From contig NZ_CP016756.1 of the NCBI RefSeq assembly GCF_001700965.1, forward strand, positions 2,594,501 to 2,658,500: a stretch of DNA of 64,000 bases, read 5' to 3'. Each line of letters begins with the position of its first letter. Position 1 is the first letter of the stretch. The translations under genes were made by a program, and so were the position numbers. Shown here piece by piece: positions 36,549 to 44,800 of the stretch. This stretch comes from Stenotrophomonas nitritireducens. GTDB taxonomy: Bacteria; Pseudomonadota; Gammaproteobacteria; Xanthomonadales; Xanthomonadaceae. The notes beneath the pieces were generated by a model, which was given only the letters and a program-made list of their open reading frames with translations, was not told the origin of the DNA and searched no databases.

Positions 36549-37295
36549 CTACCGCAGACCACCGTCAACCGGCCCATAAAACCGCCGCAGGTGCGCCGCC
36601 ACCTCTGGCATCGTCTGCACCAGCAGTTCCGGCGCGGTGAAGTGGTACTCGCTGACCACCGCGAAAAACTCTTCCGGTGCTTCGGCCGCATACGGGTCGA
36701 TCACGGTCTCCACATCCGCATCCACCTGCGCGCAGAATGCGTCATAGGCCTTCTGGAAATCCCGCGCCCATTGCCGCTGCCATTCGCGTGGCAATGGCGG
36801 GGTGCCGTCGATGGCGCCATCGAGCGCATCGATCTTGTGCGCCATTTCATGCACCGCCACGCAGTAGCCGGCCTGCGGTTCGGCGAGGTCGGCCTGCACA
36901 TCGGCCCACGACAGAATCAGCGGTCCGCTGCCCCAGGCCTCGCCGATCAGTTCGTCGTCCCACTCATGCAGCACGCCGGCCGCATCGGTATGGCTGTGGC
37001 GCACGCGGAACGCATTCGGGTAGACCACCAGTTCGGACCAGCCATGCAGGCCTTTGCGGCCGAATTCGATCAGCGGCAGGCAGCACAGCGTAGCCAGCAG
37101 CATGCGCTGGCCATCATCCAGTTCCAGCCCGGCAACCGGGGTGATGGTCTTGCGCTGCAGGAACAGTTCCACCAGGGCGCGCAGCCTGCGTTCGCGCTCT
37201 GCCGAGACGCCGTGCAGCCACGGGCATTGCCGGCAGGTCTGCTGCCAGAGAGCGTCATCAAGCGGCGGAGGTGTGCGCTGCCACCAGCGCAACAA
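36549..37295 (-). CDS. mtfA: MtfA-like M90 zinc peptidase
   Basis: A ~248-residue zinc metallopeptidase. The metal-binding motif is HEMAHKID (HExxH), with a downstream Glu/Asp-rich EFFAVVSEYHF block; WSELVVYPNAF, VLHEWDDELIGEAWGSGP and GPLILSWADV match the MtfA family. E. coli MtfA is a cytosolic aminopeptidase linked to Mlc control. No ATG is in frame at the expected N-terminus; TTG 37295 (LRWWQRTPPPL) is my best choice, lying just inside the stop of the upstream gene (37304). Start position is therefore uncertain; the fold assignment is strong. Confidence 0.8.
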   Translation of the reverse strand: MLRWWQRTPPPLDDALWQQTCRQCPWLHGVSAERERRLRALVELFLQRKTITPVAGLELDDGQRMLLATLCCLPLIEFGRKGLHGWSELVVYPNAFRVRHSHTDAAGVLHEWDDELIGEAWGSGPLILSWADVQADLAEPQAGYCVAVHEMAHKIDALDGAIDGTPPLPREWQRQWARDFQKAYDAFCAQVDADVETVIDPYAAEAPEEFFAVVSEYHFTAPELLVQTMPEVAAHLRRFYGPVDGGLR

Positions 37296-37303
37296 CGACT
37301 GGA

Positions 37304-37600
37304 TCAGCGGAACATCCCGGGCAGCAAGCGGTGCCAGCGCGGTGCGCGCAGGCGTGGCAGCAGGTCGTCGTCGCTGCCGCCACCAGCAGCACGCGGGGTA
37401 GCGGTTTTGGCCGGGGCTGGGGTTGCAGGTGGGGTGTTGGCGATGCCAACGGCGGCGGCCGGGGCCGCGACCCGCTCCACTTCGGCCGGCGCATAGCTGC
37501 ACGCACTTTGGCCAGCGCCACCGAGCGCGTCCGAAGCCTGCGCTGCAACTGGCGCCAGCAACAGGATCAGGCAATGAGCGAGGTGGCGCATCGTCAACAT
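37304..37600 (-). CDS. Small exported hypothetical protein
   Basis: A 98-residue protein. The signal peptide is MRHLAHCLILLLAPVAAQAS (from the second Met at 37591; the first ATG is 37600). The mature part is Ala/Pro-rich with a single Cys (QSACSYAPAEVERV) and ends RAPRWHRLLPGMFR. Nothing assigns a function. It ends ~9 bp before the presumed mtfA start, so the two are probably co-transcribed. Confidence 0.6.
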   Translation of the reverse strand: MLTMRHLAHCLILLLAPVAAQASDALGGAGQSACSYAPAEVERVAAPAAAVGIANTPPATPAPAKTATPRAAGGGSDDDLLPRLRAPRWHRLLPGMFR

Positions 37601-37717
37601 CCAAGAGCGGGCTAATTCTCGATTCTAGCCTGCTTTTTCTTCCGGTTTGGGTGGCCGGTGCTGGGCGGCCTGTGAGCCTTGCCGCATAATTTCCCGGTCT
37701 GTCGTGAGGAAACTGCT

Positions 37718-38683
37718 GTGGATGACCGCCAATTGCTGGCCAAGCTGGGTGCCGGGGCGTTGTCCGGCGACGCGCTGGCGCGCGAACTGGGCCTGACCCG
37801 GGCGGCTGTCTGGAAGCGTATTCAAGGGCTTCGCGCCGCTGGGGTGCTGATCGAGGGCCGAGCCGGCGACGGTTACCGCCTGGCCCAGCCGCTGGAATTG
37901 CTGGACCCGGCAAAGATCCGCGCTGGCCTTCCGGCGGCAGTGCTGGCATTGCTGTCCGATCTGGAAATTGGCTGGACAGTGAGCTCTACCAACACCGAAT
38001 TGCTGCAGCGCAGCGCGCCTGAGCGCGGAACCGCGGTCCTGCTGGCCGAACGCCAGACCGGCGGCCGCGGCCGCCGCGGCCGGCATTGGGCCTCGCCGTT
38101 GGCCGCACATATCTATCTGTCGCTGTCGCATGGCTTCGGCGGCGGCCTGTCGCGGATGGGCGGGCTGAGCCTGGCGGTAGGCGTGGCGGTGGTCGAGGCC
38201 CTGCATGCCTTGGGTTTCACCGGCGCCGGCCTGAAATGGCCCAACGACTTGGTCGTCGACGGGCACAAGCTCGGTGGCCTGCTGGTGGAGGGCGGTGGCG
38301 AATTTGCCGGCCCGGCGCGGGCGGTGATCGGGCTGGGCTTGAACGTGCGCATGCCTGCGGCCAACGCCGCCGATATTGGCCAGCCATGGACCGATCTGGA
38401 TACCCTGGCCAAGGCCGAGGTGTCGCGCAATGCGGTGGTGGTGGCCTTGCTGGCTGCCTTGCTGCCGGCCTTGCAGCAGTTCGAACAGCAGGGTCTGGCA
38501 CCGTTCCTGCCGCGCTACGCGGCGATGGATGTGTTGCGCGGGCGCGCGGTGCGGGTGGAGGAAGCGGGTGTGCTGCACGATGGCGTGGCCTGCGGGCTGG
38601 CCGAGGACGGTGCGTTGCGGGTGAGCATTGCGGGGCAGGAGACCTGTTTCCATGCCGGCGAAGTCAGCGTGAGGGCGGCATGA
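37718..38683 (+). CDS. birA: Biotin operon repressor / biotin-[acetyl-CoA-carboxylase] ligase
   Basis: A 321-residue BirA with the N-terminal winged helix-turn-helix (residues ~8-60: ALARELGLTRAAVWKRIQGL) followed by the ligase domain: ERQTGGRGRRGRHWASP for biotinyl-AMP binding, LKWPNDLVVDGHKLGGLLVE for catalysis, and a small C-terminal domain. It attaches biotin to carboxylases such as LiuD and, in holo form, may repress biotin genes. GTG 37718 has GAGGA 7 nt upstream. It overlaps coaX by 4 bp (ATGA), so they are translationally coupled. Confidence 0.94.
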   Translation: MDDRQLLAKLGAGALSGDALARELGLTRAAVWKRIQGLRAAGVLIEGRAGDGYRLAQPLELLDPAKIRAGLPAAVLALLSDLEIGWTVSSTNTELLQRSAPERGTAVLLAERQTGGRGRRGRHWASPLAAHIYLSLSHGFGGGLSRMGGLSLAVGVAVVEALHALGFTGAGLKWPNDLVVDGHKLGGLLVEGGGEFAGPARAVIGLGLNVRMPAANAADIGQPWTDLDTLAKAEVSRNAVVVALLAALLPALQQFEQQGLAPFLPRYAAMDVLRGRAVRVEEAGVLHDGVACGLAEDGALRVSIAGQETCFHAGEVSVRAA

Positions 38684-39417
38684 GCGATTGGTTGTTTGAC
38701 CTGGGGAATTCGCGGTTCAAATTTGCGCCGTTGCAAGGCAACCGTGCCGGCAGCGTGCAGGCCTGGGCGCATGGCGCCGAGGCCATCACCGCCAGCGCGC
38801 TGGAGGCCCTGCCGAGGGGCGACACCGCCTGGGTAGCCAGCGTGGCGGCGCCGGCCTTGACCGAGGACGTCATGCAGATCCTGCAAGGCCGCTTCGACAA
38901 GGTGCAGGTGGCCAGAACCTTGCCGCGCTGCGCCGGCGTGACCGTGGCCTATGCGCGGCCGGAGAAATTCGGGGTGGACCGCTTCCTCGGCTTGTTGGCC
39001 GTCGCGCCAGCGCAAAAATCGGTGCTGGTGGTCGGTGTAGGCACCGCGCTGACCATTGATCTGATCGATGCGGACGGCCTGCACCATGGCGGTCGAATTG
39101 CTGCCTCGCCCACCGTCATGCGTGAAGCCTTGCATGCGCGCGCTGTGCAACTGCCTGCCAGCGGCGGCGACTACGCCGAATTCGCCAACGACACTGCCGA
39201 TGCCTTGGCGTCCGGCTGCGACGGTGCCGCGGTGGCGCTGGTCGAACGTAGCCTGCGCCAGGCGCAGATCCTGCTGGGGGCGCTGCCCGAGCTGGTGATA
39301 CACGGCGGCGGCGCATTGCCGTTGCTGCCATTGCTGGCCGATGCCGATTACCGGCCTGCACTGGTGCTCGATGGGCTGGCGCGCTGGGCGGTTCACCATG
39401 GCGCGTGCGACCGGTAG
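38680..39417 (+). CDS. coaX: Type III pantothenate kinase
   Basis: A 245-residue CoaX of the ASKHA fold: SDWLFDLGNSRFKFA (phosphate-1), PEKFGVDRFLGLLAV, VVGVGTALTIDLIDADG with HHGGRIAASP, and HGGGALPLLP at the end. It phosphorylates pantothenate in CoA synthesis and is not inhibited by CoA, unlike CoaA. The start ATG overlaps the birA stop (ATGA, 38680-38683), and the SPOR gene follows after 9 bp, giving a birA-coaX-SPOR operon. Confidence 0.94.
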   Translation: MSDWLFDLGNSRFKFAPLQGNRAGSVQAWAHGAEAITASALEALPRGDTAWVASVAAPALTEDVMQILQGRFDKVQVARTLPRCAGVTVAYARPEKFGVDRFLGLLAVAPAQKSVLVVGVGTALTIDLIDADGLHHGGRIAASPTVMREALHARAVQLPASGGDYAEFANDTADALASGCDGAAVALVERSLRQAQILLGALPELVIHGGGALPLLPLLADADYRPALVLDGLARWAVHHGACDR

Positions 39418-39426
39418 GATCACCCC

Positions 39427-40236
39427 ATGCTGACCCGTCTCCTTATCGTCCTGCTGGCCATCCTCAACGTGGGCGTCGCGCTTTGGTGGATGACCCCGCG
39501 TGCCGAGCCGGTAGCTGCCGTGCCGCGCGCCGAGCCCGGCGTCGCCACTCTTGAAGTGCTGCCATCGCCGGCGGCGGACAACGCTGCCGTCGCCGCTCCG
39601 CCCGCTGCCAATGCGGTGGCCGCAACGGCGGAGGCAGCCGCGCTCATTGCGGCTCCGGTTGCCGCCGCCAAACCGGCAGAAGCAGCACCAGCGCCTGTAG
39701 CAGCTGTCGAAACCAGCACTGTCCAGGCACCGCCCGCCGAGGCCAAGCCGGCCGAACCGAAACCGGCTGCCGCCGTGCAATGCGCCAGCCTTGGCCCCTA
39801 CGCCAGCCAGGCCCAGGCGCAGGCGGCGCTGACCGCGTTGGGCGCGGATGTCGCCCGCCCGCGCCTGCGCGAGGTGCCCGGCAAGGCTGCCAGCAGCTAC
39901 CGGGTGATGATCGCCCCGGCAGCCTCGCGTGAGGAAGCCCAGGCCACGGCCAAGCGCATCGTCGATGCCGGTTTCAGCGATTACTTCATTGTTTCCCAAG
40001 GCGAGGAAGCCAATGCCGTCGCCCTCGGCCAGTACCGCAACCGCGAAGGCGCCGAGCGCCGCCTGGCCAGCCTCACCGCCGCCGGCTTCCCGGCCAAGCT
40101 GGCCGCCAGCGGCACCGAAATCGCGCCCAGCTGGTGGGTGGACACTGCTACTGCTGGCACCGCCACCCCGGCCAGCTTGAAGCAGCGTGCCGCGGCCGCC
40201 CAGCAACAGTCGTTGGATTGCGCGCGTCTGCGGTAG
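39427..40236 (+). CDS. SPOR-domain membrane protein
   Basis: A 269-residue protein with one N-terminal transmembrane anchor (MLTRLLIVLLAILNVGVALW), a ~90-residue low-complexity Ala/Pro linker, and a C-terminal SPOR-like region (about 118-210: CASLGPYASQAQAQAALTAL, SYRVMIAPAAS, FIVSQGEEANAVALGQYRNR). SPOR domains bind denuded septal peptidoglycan. The third gene of birA-coaX-SPOR; a tRNA gene lies 106 bp downstream. Its SPOR Cys is single (C118-like). Confidence 0.82.
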   Translation: MLTRLLIVLLAILNVGVALWWMTPRAEPVAAVPRAEPGVATLEVLPSPAADNAAVAAPPAANAVAATAEAAALIAAPVAAAKPAEAAPAPVAAVETSTVQAPPAEAKPAEPKPAAAVQCASLGPYASQAQAQAALTALGADVARPRLREVPGKAASSYRVMIAPAASREEAQATAKRIVDAGFSDYFIVSQGEEANAVALGQYRNREGAERRLASLTAAGFPAKLAASGTEIAPSWWVDTATAGTATPASLKQRAAAAQQQSLDCARLR

Positions 40237-40342
40237 AATGGCGCGCCCCGCCACGGCAGGGTTCGGGAAGCGCCGGGTTCAGAACCGGCTTCCCACCGGT
40301 TGCAGCGCCACCATCGCGCAACCGCAGCACGCAATACGTCTT

Positions 40343-40418
40343 GCCGCTTTAGCTCAGTTGGTAGAGCAACTGTCTTGTAAACAGTAGGTCATCCGTTCGA
40401 TTCGGATAAGCGGCACCA
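40343..40418 (+). tRNA. tRNA-Thr (anticodon TGT), CCA encoded
   Basis: A full cloverleaf: acceptor GCCGCTT (40343-40349) pairs with AAGCGGC (40408-40414); D-arm TAGCTCAGTTGGTAGAGC; anticodon stem ACTGT/ACAGT around loop CTTGTAA with anticodon TGT; T-arm with GTTCGATTC. Discriminator A40415 is followed by encoded CCA (40416-40418). It reads ACA codons and by wobble others. Confidence 0.97.
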
Positions 40419-40461
40419 TCGCCTGATACCAGGGCGTCCAAGCAAGTCCAGAATTCATACT

Positions 40462-40487
40462 AAGCCCGCAGAAATGCGGGCTTTTTT
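40462..40487 (+). terminator. Intrinsic terminator after tRNA-Thr
   Basis: 8-bp GC-rich stem AAGCCCGC (40462-40469) with GCGGGCTT (40476-40483) and a run of T (40482-40487). Confidence 0.9.
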
Positions 40488-40866
40488 GTGCGAGTTGGTC
40501 CGAACTTTTCCACGGACATCCAGCGACGTTGTGGGTAGAAGTGGGGGTACATTTCGGAAAGTGGCGCGGCCAACGCTAACGCTGCGCTGAGCCTGCCTGG
40601 AAAGAATCTGCCGGTAGGTACACGAGCTGTAATCCGGGTCCAGACGGGTAGCCTTGTACTCGTTCAACACATTCCCCGCTCCAGCCGTGATGGCCAGCTT
40701 TACGGCCATGGGCGCCCTGACAAAGGTTGGGCGTCCCGGTCATGACTTGGAGCGTGCCGCTGTTACTGCACTCCGGAATGCTGTTCCCCGGTTTTTGAGT
40801 ATCCCTGCATCTGCAGTCGTGGCGGGGTTGGGGCAGACCGGCATGCCAGCCACTCACTGCCATAGG
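40488..40866. other. Gene-poor segment after tRNA-Thr
   Basis: ~380 bp with no recognised gene. Weak minus-strand frames (40455-40709, 40576-40863) have no family resemblance. The region begins with a T-rich terminator and contains GTGGGTAGAAGTGGGGGTAC (40529-40548), a pattern I associate from memory with the flank of some integrase-type insertions beside tRNAs. No integrase or second att copy is in the window, so no element is claimed. Confidence 0.4.
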
Positions 40867-41898
40867 TCAATTTGCTTGTGCAGGCGGACCAGTAGCAGCT
40901 GTCGGCTCCGCTTCCTGCTGATCCCAGTAGCGCCTTATTTTAAGGATTTCCGGCAAGCATTTTCCGAAGGCGTCCACCATGTGCGGATCGAAGTGAGTGC
41001 CGCGACCTTCCAGTATCTTCTCGACGACGGCATTCATCGGCCACGGCTCCTTATACGGGCGCCTGCTTGCCAAGGCATCGAACACATCTGCGATTGCCAC
41101 GATGCGGGCCGATTCCGGGATGCAGCTGCCGGTCAGACGGTGTGGATAGCCTGTTCCGTCCCAGCGTTCGTGATGATTTAGGGCGATCTCCGCTGCCAGT
41201 TCGAACAAAGGAGCTGTGCTGCGGCTGAGAATCTCAAACCCGATAAGCGTGTGACGCTGCATGATCTCCCACTCACCGGCGTCCAGCTTGCCCGGCTTCT
41301 TCAGGATCGCGTCAGGAATTCCGATTTTGCCGGTGTCATGCATCGGTGCGGCCTGTTCGAGGAGCTTTGCCTTGGGAATCTCCCAGCCCACTGCTTCGGC
41401 AAGAACACGGGCATAGGCGGCCATGCGCCAGATATGCGCGCCGGTATCCGAATCGTTGTAGTGTCCGGCCACGCTTAGCATCTGAATGGCATCCTGGTAG
41501 CTGCTGCTCAATGCGGAGGCACGAACAAGCGACAGGTGCGTGTTCACGCGCGCGCGCAGGATGAACGGCGAAACGGGCTTGGTGATGTAGTCCACACCGC
41601 CACAGGCGAAGCCCGCGCGCTCGTCCACTTCGCGGTTCAGCGCGGTGACAAAGATCACAGGTATATGTTCAGTGGCGGCATTCGCTTTGAGCGCGGCCGC
41701 CACTTGGTAACCATCCATGCCTGGCATCTCCACGTCCAGCAATACCAGGCTTGGTGCATGCTTGCCGGCAACATGCAGCGCCTGTTCGCCATCACGCGCA
41801 AACACCAGTTTGTAATCGTCACCAAGGATTTGGCGAAGAAGCGCCAAATTGTTGGGTTCGTCGTCCACACAGAGGATGGGTCCGCTGGGCATGTCCAT
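40867..41898 (-). CDS. HD-GYP response regulator (c-di-GMP phosphodiesterase)
   Basis: A 343-residue protein: receiver domain (residues ~8-120: ILCVDDEPNNLALLRQIL, LLDVEMPGMDGYQVA with phospho-Asp near 54, NYITKPVS) and an HD-GYP domain (about 130-330) with APMHDTGKIGIPDAIL near 187 and NHHERWDGTGYPH near 249. This degrades c-di-GMP. The start ATG 41898 overlaps the stop of the hybrid kinase (TGATG), implying coupling. It resembles RpfG but belongs with a CHASE/PAS kinase instead of RpfC, and no rpfF is present. Confidence 0.93.
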   Translation of the reverse strand: MDMPSGPILCVDDEPNNLALLRQILGDDYKLVFARDGEQALHVAGKHAPSLVLLDVEMPGMDGYQVAAALKANAATEHIPVIFVTALNREVDERAGFACGGVDYITKPVSPFILRARVNTHLSLVRASALSSSYQDAIQMLSVAGHYNDSDTGAHIWRMAAYARVLAEAVGWEIPKAKLLEQAAPMHDTGKIGIPDAILKKPGKLDAGEWEIMQRHTLIGFEILSRSTAPLFELAAEIALNHHERWDGTGYPHRLTGSCIPESARIVAIADVFDALASRRPYKEPWPMNAVVEKILEGRGTHFDPHMVDAFGKCLPEILKIRRYWDQQEAEPTAATGPPAQAN

Positions 41899-44800
41899 CA
41901 ATCCTGGGGTGATGATTGGATAGAAGTTGAATTGGGTTTGATGTTCTTCAACAAGGCGCGGACATCATGTTCGGCAGCGCGGTAATCAAATTCCTCGATG
42001 CACAGCAGGATGCGCTGCCGGACATCTTCGGGCAGCCCGGCAGGTAGGCCGGTGAGTGCGCGTTCAATCGCTTCGGGGCTGTCGCTGTCCAGTGCAGCAA
42101 GCAGTTCCTCAAGCGCGCTGACAGGATTGATATCTGGATAGGGGCTGGAGGGGTGAAGATCGATAGCACCGGCTTGCATGTAGTGCTGCAGGCTTTCCAG
42201 TGTTTTTGCGAGCACGGATGCCATTCTCTGTAGCGCATCGGCGGCGTCTGATCTCTGTGCCAGACATTCCTCGACTTCGGCGCATGCGGCAGCCAGGCGC
42301 AACATCGCAAGCACTGCGGCCGCGCCACGCATGCGGTGCAAGTCGGCGCCTGCCTGTTGTATGTCATGCCGGGCCAGGCAGGTTTGGACTCCCTCCACCG
42401 AATTTTCGTAGCGCCTTGCGAACAACGCCAGATTTCGCTTGTAAGGGCCTGTCTCTCGCCAGTAGGTCAGGCCTTTGTCGACGTCGAGCAGCGGAATGCT
42501 GGCTGGATCTGACACCGATCCGGTCGTCAGGTCCGGAACCGCTCGCAGCCGGTCTGGACGCGGCATGCGCAGCTGCAGAGCAGTATGTGTAGATCGCAGG
42601 ATGGCCGCGATCAAATCAGGTACCTCGAAGGGCTTCGCCACGAAGGCATTCATGCCCGCCGACAGCGCAGCATCCTGCTGTGATTTGAAGGCCCCCGCGG
42701 TCAGCGCGATGATGGGCATCCCAACGAGCATGGGCGATGCCCGGATATGGCGGGTAGCTTCATAACCATCCATCACCGGCATCTGCACGTCCATCAGCAC
42801 GGCGTCGCAACGCTCGGGCCTGTCGCGCAGCAGGTTCAGGGCCTCGCGACCATCGCAGGCCTGCTCCACAACGGCACCCTCGTCTTCCAAGATGCGTTGT
42901 GCCACTTCACGGTTGATCTCGCTATCGTCGACGACGAGGAGACGATAGCCCTCCAGTCGATGGCTGGAGGGAGCTGCGCTGTTTCGCGTACGCAATGCGG
43001 GATTTCGTAAGGAGAGTGTTTCGTTGATTGTGTTGTAGAGCACCGATGCGGTGACCGGTTTGGTCAATACAACGTCAACCGCAGCACGGTCTACCTCATC
43101 ATCAACCAGTTTTCGTTCGAAGGCAGTGACCATGATGATGATGGGTTGCTGTGCGGTTTTTACCCGACGGCGAATGTCTGCTGCGGCGGCAAGCCCATCC
43201 ATTCCGTGCATCTGCCAGTCCATCAGGACGACATCACAGTGTTTGGCGTTAGTCGTCGTGACACGCTCGACTGCCTCTCCGCCGGATACGACCTCCTCGG
43301 TTGTCCAGCCGAATCCGTTGATGAGGGTACTCAGGTGCTCCCGCGCCAGATCATGATCATCTGCCACCAGCACATGCCAAGGGCCCTGTATCGGTAGTTT
43401 GTCGCCCGGCGCGCTTGCCAGCGGAAAGTCGAGCGTGAAGAAAAAGGTGCTGCCTCGGCCGGGGCTGCTTTCTACTTCGAGAGTGCCTCCCATCAATGTC
43501 ACCAGCTTCCGGCAGATACTCAAGCCCAGGCCAGTGCCACCAAAACGTCGAGTGGTCGATGAATCGACCTGCGAGAACGGAGAGAAGACCATGGATTGCT
43601 TCTCCTGCGGAATGCCCATGCCGGTGTCGAAGACGGAGAAGCGCAGGCGGATCTTGTGTGCGTCACTGCAGGGAAGCCGCGAGACGCGCAGCCCGACCTC
43701 GCCGCGCTCGGTGAATTTGATGGCGTTGCTGACCAGGTTCACAAGCACCTGGCCCAAGCGCAGGGCGTCGCCCCGCAGGTAGCGTGCACCCTCCGGCGTC
43801 GGCGAAACCAGCATTTCCACTGACCGCGTATCAACTGCAGATGCCATGAGCGTGGCGACGTTGTCGAGCACCTCGGCCAGATCAAAGGGGGCATGCTCCA
43901 ATTCGATCCGCCCGGCTTCGATCTTCGAGAAATCCAGCACATCGTTGATGATGCTCAGCAACGAGCGCGCCGCCACATTGATCTTGCGAGTCATGTCCTT
44001 TGCGGCAACAGGCAGATCTGCGCGGTCCAACAGGTAGAGCATGCCCAGGATGGCGTTCATGGGTGTGCGGATTTCATGACTCATGTTTGCCAAGAAATCG
44101 CTTTTGGAGCGATTGGCCTGCTCCGCTGCGGTGATGGCATGGTGCAATGCTGAATCGCGCTGCTTCTGCTCGGTTAGGTCCGAGGCCATTATCAGGAAGC
44201 CGGATGCCTCATCCTGGTCGTCCTGTAACGTACTCACATTCAGCGCGACGGGAAGTCGGCTGCCGTCGGCACATACATACGTCCACTCGGCAATGTCGCT
44301 TCCCTTGCACGTGGTGAGGGCGGCAATCTGCGCAAAGGAGGCGCTGACTTTGCTGTGGTGCTGCGTCGACAACGCGGAAGCGCGGGAGCGGAGTTCTTCT
44401 CGGTCATGCAGCCTATCGGCGTTGGTATCGCTGGAGGTGACTTCGTTGGCTTCATACCCCAGCATGCGTTCTGCGGCGGGATTGAAGAGCGTAATACGAC
44501 CCCGCAGGTCAGTTGCGATGATGGCATAGCCGGCATGCTGCAGGATGGCTCCCAGACGTGAGGAGTAGGTACGTATCTGCTCGGTTCGCTCCAGCACCTG
44601 CTGTTCGAGCGTAGCATTGAGGCGCATGATGCCTTCCTCATGCCGTTTGCGCTCGGTTATGTCGATGATGAAGGCGAGCGCGAAACGACCTTCTGCGGTG
44701 TTTATGGGGTTCAGGCCTATCTCGACCGGTACCCGCGCACCGTCGCGCCGGAGCCCGTAGAGGTCGCGGCCCGCGCCCATCGCGCGTGCCTGAGGTTGTT

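Noticed and set aside
40455..40863. Minus-strand frames beside tRNA-Thr considered as an integrase remnant
   Set aside because: No integrase catalytic motif or other family signal; only a weak flank-like sequence is present.
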